A stretch of 64,000 nt of DNA from positions 62,001 to 126,000 of the forward strand of contig JAKLTH010000287.1 in the NCBI GenBank assembly GCA_025175895.1, written 5' to 3'. The stretch comes from Wurfbainia villosa (lineage: Eukaryota; Streptophyta; Magnoliopsida; Zingiberales; Zingiberaceae). Position numbers and translations under genes: made by a program. Below, one piece after another: positions 59,537-64,000 of this stretch (positions within the stretch are counted from its first letter, which is position 1; every line of letters starts with the position of its first letter). The notes under the pieces are model-generated. The model made no database searches and was not told the DNA's origin. It saw nothing but the letters and a program-made list of their open reading frames with translations.

Positions 59537-60882
59537 TGTTAGAGAATCGGTGGCCCACTAGAGGGGGGTGAATAGCCCAATTTGCATGGTGGATGGAAAT
59601 CAATCGTTCTTGCGTGCTTGTCTATAATAATCGTCAATATGCGCAGCGAAAATAATAGAAATACAACACGAATACAATACAACACACAATACACAAATCG
59701 ATATACATGGTTCAGAATCTTAGGGTTCCTACTCCACGGGGTGAGCTCAACGAGCTCATGTTATGCGCACGACACTAACAAAAACTCCTTGATAACAAGT
59801 CAGAGGTGGAGAAACCTCGTATAAGCAATTACAAGGTAATACAAAAGTACAAGCAAATATAAAGACAATACGAAAGAAAATTTTACACAAATAACTTTGA
59901 TCACTTTTGTTTGTTGTTTACTTTGGTTTGACTCTTGAAGGTCTGGAATGCAGTAGCAATTTCCCTCCAAAATCTCTCCAAAAATCATTGTCGAAATCCT
60001 CCCCAAGCTCCTCCTTTTATGCGTCGATCGGTCATTGCTCCTCAGAATCGCTTGTTGTCTCACAATGACTTAATTCATGCTGGAAAAATTCCAACGGATA
60101 ACCATCAGTCGACTCGACGCGATCACTCGACTGGAAAATCTTCTGTGCTCGAATTCACCCTGATCAGTCGATTGTCATCCCTCGACAGTTGACTGATGGT
60201 GTCGGCGATTGGCTATCATCCTCAGCGATCAAGCTGTTCGATCAAATACATCGATCGAACACTATTCGATTCATCGACTTGGAAGCGATCGTGATACCTA
60301 TATCGATCGGTGATGTCAAATAAAACCTCAAACATCAAGTTTGAGCATCCGACAATCAGTCTTAGCCACTTGGCCAAGTAAGTCCATCTCATCCTCTCAT
60401 GGAATTTCCCACCGAAGCTTTCTTCCCTCGGCCTACGTCCCTCGAATGCACCAAACGCACGGCTTCGCAATGTCATCCTTCGTGTCTCTTGCCCTCGAAG
60501 TCTACTTCCCTTTGACCTCACTCCATTCGCTCCCCATCCGACGGTCCCTCGGATGCACCAAGTGCACAACTTCGTAATGTCATCCTTCACCGACTCAAGA
60601 ACCTCGAGCCTATGAGACTAGTGACCTTGCCAAGTCCTCAAGACTTCCCACACCAAGCCTCATGCTTAGATTTTCCATGCCAAGGCTACACACTTGGACT
60701 TCCAAATGCCAAGCCTCGTGCTTGGACTTTCACCGCTAAAGCTACACACTTGGACTTACGTGGCCAACCCATGTTGGACTTTCCCAATGACAATCACATG
60801 CTATACGTTTTGTCTAACATCAAAATATTGCTCGAGTCAAACTCGAGTCCATCAATCGTGATCTGGATCGATTGCATCAACA
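59537..60882 (-). mobile_element. Solo LTR F of the gag-only family
   Basis: 1,346 bp, starting TGTTAGAGAATCGG and ending GATTGCATCAACA, with perfect 5-bp target duplications CCTCC (59532-59536 and 60883-60887). It is related along its length to the LTRs of element E (shared GTGAATAGCC start, GAGCTCAACGAGCTC, and GTTTGAGC...CCGAC/CAATC blocks). No internal sequence or second LTR: the product of recombination between the two LTRs of a former element. Orientation is inferred from the E LTRs. Confidence 0.9.
60013..60022 (-). promoter_or_regulatory. Candidate TATA box in solo LTR F
   Basis: The minus strand reads GCATAAAAGG followed by AGGAGCT, matching the promoter word of LTR E. Confidence 0.4.
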
Positions 60883-61319
60883 CCTCCGACGCTTAAGGCA
60901 GGGATCAAAAGAAAAGTGGTGAAAATAATGGAAATAGGGAAAGCAGTTGAGAATTTGCGAACCTCCTTTCTCCTCCTCTGGGAAAGCTATATATATATAA
61001 GAGAAATCATCCGCCAGAGTATGATGAGCGATATGACTTACTGATCTTACGCTTGCTTTGAGAAGTAATATAGGTCATTATCCTCATAAATGTTGTCGGC
61101 ACATGGGTCAACATTAATACTTATCGTGTGGTTGATGAGAGACATCTCTTCATTAATGAAGTAGATATTACTCTGAAAATTAGTATGAGTATCTGTTCCC
61201 TAATCGGAGAGAAATACTGATAATGACTGTTTGGTGGACCTTCTGAATAGAAAATACCCGCCACATCCTCTGACTAATTAAGATAAATCATGTATTAAAA
61301 AGACACACATCTGAGGTAA

Positions 61320-61600
61320 TATGTCTCTGCCGAGATATGAGATGATGACCGAGATGCGGGACATCTGGAATACGATGAGGCCGAGCCGAGACGTGGGGGT
61401 CTGAAATAAGATGTGGCTGAGTTGAGATGCGGAATGTCTGAAATAAAATGTGGCCAAGCAGAGATGCAGGCCGTCTAGAATAAGATGTGGTCGAGCCGAG
61501 ATGCAGAACGTCTGAAATAAGATGTGGTCGAGCCGAGACACAGAGTGTCTGAAATACGATATGGCTGAGCCGAGACGCGGAACGTTTGGAATAAGATATG
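61320..61600. repeat. Tandem array of GCCGAGATG-type units
   Basis: About seven units of 35-45 bp with the pattern GCCGAGATGCGGAACGTCTG then AAATAAGATGTGGTCGA. The related words ATCTCGGCAGGC occur at 30160-30230. The 117-codon frame across it (minus strand) is a repeat product. Confidence 0.7.
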
Positions 61601-61880
61601 TTATAACACTGACTATTATATGTCTAGTCATAAGTTAATTTGTCCCAATATCAAGAGGAAAACCATGCTAAGTTTCCTCAAGCTTCCACATGTAAAACAG
61701 GGAAACAACACCAATGACAGTGAAGAAGAAAATACAATCCGAAGCAAAAGATTAAAGAGCAATAATATTCTCAGCAATGACTGACTGCTGAGCTCGAGCT
61801 TTCCCTAACCTAACGTCTGAGAAATAAACCACCTAGATCATGTTAAAGCAGCAGTGTGATTTGTCAAAAGTGCCTCGGCC

Positions 61881-64000
61881 TTATTCTCGATGCAGACATA
61901 TGTTAATGTCGGGGGAAGGCTTGTGCTCCGGAGACTGCAGACCATGCCAGCTTGTCGGCCGGAGAGTCGCAGTCAGTGCAGGGTCGGACGTCGACATTCG
62001 ATTCTCTGATGAGAACGGTTGTTTGGGTAAGGCTGAGGTGGGGGTCTCACAGTCATCGTCGGGGTTGGCCGGAGAAGTAGGCCTTGTAGCCGTCGACTGG
62101 CTGGGCTTTGCTTGTTGATTCTGGAAAGCGTTCGGCTTGAAGCTTCCAACAATCATCTGGAAATGAATCATCAAAGAGATCAGTTTTGGATTGCAATTAA
62201 AGTTTCTGCACAAGATACTATTTCTACAATAATTCTGTATATATTGTAGAAGCTGTTGCAATGAGCATGGTCGAATCTCGGTGTGAAATTTAAAATTCTC
62301 ATCGGACTTAAAATCACTCCGTCACTTTGACCAATGGCTCAAGAGACACGGTTCCCTTCATGATTTATCTCATTCGTATTGATTGTGAGACCGGACAGTG
62401 TAGGTAGATCAGTAGCTAATTGCGTATGTCACAATGCAATGAGAAAAATATCCCTTACTTGAATTGGACTAGCAGCCAGCAACGAACCAGCAACTCCGCC
62501 GCCAATAACATGGCCATCAGGCCCTGCGAGCGATACATATATCGAGCCAGTTCTACTTCGAGCACCCCCAGCAGCAGCATTTGAGAATGATCCAGACAGA
62601 GAAAGAATCTCAAATCGACCCTGCATATTTGCATAGTTCAGAACAAACACAAAACCTGCTTTAATGTAAATGAATTAGAAGATAGCACATTGAGTATATC
62701 AAGTTGGCTTAGTGCCATAGTTAGCAGCAAATGCCGACGAACCCTCGTTTGTATATCAAATGCTGACACTCTGAGAAACGACACTCGAGTAGACACTCAA
62801 TAATTCAGTAGATCGCATGTTGAATACTCATACACATGCTGCTGTAGCCTATCGATCGAATAAAGGGACCTTAACTTTTCGATGACAATGAGACAATAGG
62901 ACAACATGGTAACGAGTTGAGAGTGTACAATCTCGTTTTCGTCGAAGCCTTGATCCTACAAATAGAGAATAAGACTCTCTTTTCCCTGCAAAAACCTGAT
63001 GTAAAATTATAACCATTTAGCCTTAACACACATTCAGTCGACCAGTGTGATCACTTCCAAACAGCTTGTGGAGTTGGTCTTTATGAAGTATATGAATTAC
63101 AGTCACCAATGTATCGTGAGTAGAGAGTATCGAACGAACAGGTAATGCTTAGAGACATTAGTCACTACATTGGAGTGGCAAAGAAATAGCAGCATGCCAT
63201 CCAATATGATTGGTCAGGCATATCTGCAAACAGTAAATGAGCCATGAACCATATTTGATCAAAGAGTCCATTCAAGGGCATATCCCTGTGTCTTTCAGAA
63301 CTCTGTAACTTCACTATGAACAAAGCAATCAGCAATAACCAAATCACCAGGGTTAGAGTTAAACTGGAAGATCGCGAATAGTCCTTCTAAAAACAATGTG
63401 AATCTCTGGAACAATGTGAATGAAACAAGACTCAAGGAAGATAGTCAACTGGATAACCAAATCTATGAAGGCAACCCTGGATAGATGCTGTACCATACCT
63501 CATAAGTCAAGGTACCTCCAGAAGAACCCTGCTGGTGCAAGGTAGCATTGGAGACAGCTCCATTTGCAGAGAGTATGAAGGTAGCCCGCGGACCCTTTCC
63601 TGAGAAGGAACGAATTCTCGCAACGACATCCTACAATTAGATGATCCATCATGCACAACACCATTAGCCTAGCACAAAGAGAAGCTGGGAAAAAGCAAGA
63701 TAAAGGCGAAGACAAAATGGGCATGTATCACCTCCCCTGTGGCAATGGTCAGAACATGGGGTGTAAAGCCCCCTCCGGCCGAGAAAGTGAAGAATTCTCC
63801 TTCAAAACCACCAAAATGGAAGCAAATGTCAGATGGAGAAGTCGAGGAAACAAGGAACATTGGGAATGATATCATGGGTTTTCCTATTTAGCTTCCTAAT
63901 TTCATCATGAGCAAAAAGTGCTATTTTTCATCGTTTGGGGGTTTGGGGGTTTGGTCATTACCGAGAGCCGCAAGGAGTTGGCGGTTGCCGGAGCCGCGTG
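61881..64000 (-). CDS. AT-hook motif nuclear-localized (AHL) protein, 3' part
   Basis: DNA-binding protein with a PPC/DUF296 domain, the type that binds AT-rich DNA through AT-hooks and assembles into trimers in the nucleus. Exons on the minus strand: from beyond 64000 to 63962, 63799-63732, 63630-63499, 62620-62459, 62156-61881. All introns have GT/AG ends and the phases agree. The visible part starts RGSGNRQLLAALG, the end of an AT-hook and the linker to PPC. The PPC follows: GEFFTFSAGGGFTPHVLTI, DVVARIRSFSGKGPRATFIL, GRFEILSLSGSF, SLAGPDGHVIGGGVAGSLLA and SPIQMIVGSFKP. The C-terminal tail of about 80 residues is Pro/Ser-rich and ends INICLHRE. The multi-exon structure with intronic PPC fits type II/III AHLs (type I are intronless). 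The N-terminal half is outside the window. Confidence 0.88.
62621..63498 (-). other. Large intron of the AHL gene
   Basis: Runs from the donor GTATGG beside 63499 to the acceptor ATGCAG at 62621-62626. No recognised transposon or RNA gene inside. Confidence 0.7.

Larger units (their letters stand above)
59340..61630. mobile_element. Retroelement LTR-like fragment interrupted by solo LTR F
   Basis: Outside the solo LTR, the sequences at 59500-59536 (AAGGGCGCCGAGAGATATCT, then CGGCGAGGCCCCTCC) and 60883 onward (CCTCCGACGCTTAAGGCAGG) become continuous when the solo LTR and one CCTCC are removed. They then match, in reverse, 30605-30660. A TATATATATAAGAG word near 60990 and tandem repeats at 61320-61600 belong to this part. 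The limits are approximate and no coding sequence is present. Confidence 0.45.

Noticed and set aside
61278..61631. 117-codon frame over the GCCGAGATG tandem array
   Set aside because: Translation of a tandem repeat without other support.

Overview
The window is a transposon-dominated stretch of a flowering-plant nuclear genome. A monocot is likely: the host genes have very GC-rich first coding exons in an AT-rich background, and the LTR retrotransposons are of plant Copia type. Species cannot be fixed from the sequence; Zingiberales or a related monocot lineage is only a guess. Genes have introns with GT/AG junctions, and I set their exon limits by joining open frames across these junctions.

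Host genes. Four are supported: (1) a DUF868 protein, minus strand, 3182-4081; (2) a complete nine-exon gene for a chloroplast 2-carboxy-D-arabinitol-1-phosphatase-like tandem histidine phosphatase, minus strand, 31809-38872; (3) a small two-exon At4g22758-like (DUF7054-type) protein, plus strand, 55752-56466; (4) the 3' part of an AT-hook/PPC (AHL) DNA-binding protein, minus strand, 61881 to beyond 64000. They look unrelated in function and show no clustering.

Mobile DNA, left to right. A SINE-like insertion (429-635) and fold-back/MITE-like repeats precede the DUF868 gene. Two full-length LTR elements lie 19 bp apart (A 5085-12111, B 12136-17680, both minus strand), each with a perfect 5-bp target duplication. 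Then come decayed remnants of an endogenous pararetrovirus-type reverse transcriptase and of Copia pol (19600-22927). A third LTR element follows (C 23318-30124, plus strand), then part of another LTR-type repeat (30130-30835). The phosphatase gene carries a LINE 3' fragment and an Au-type SINE in intron 5. Next is a CACTA-type DNA transposon (40787-52448). It contains fragments resembling two host genes (a kinesin-like coiled coil and a Ste20/OSR1-like kinase), a nested LTR element (E 41985-48043) and an hAT-type MITE. A solo LTR (F 59537-60882) interrupts a relative of the 30130-30835 repeat.

Main observation. All four internal-sequence-bearing LTR elements (A, B, C, E) have the same reduced plan: LTR, tRNA-iMet primer site, a gag gene with zinc knuckles, an AT-rich tail of 1.3-1.9 kb, a polypurine tract, LTR. 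None has protease, integrase, reverse transcriptase or RNase H. Their gag frames all stop shortly after the same W-V-P-(K/R)-S peptide, so loss of pol appears ancestral. This matches the TR-GAG type of non-autonomous retrotransposon. Their LTRs are rich in the palindrome CAGTCGACTG, and several carry a hairpin-like minisatellite. The gene-carrying CACTA element is the second notable system.
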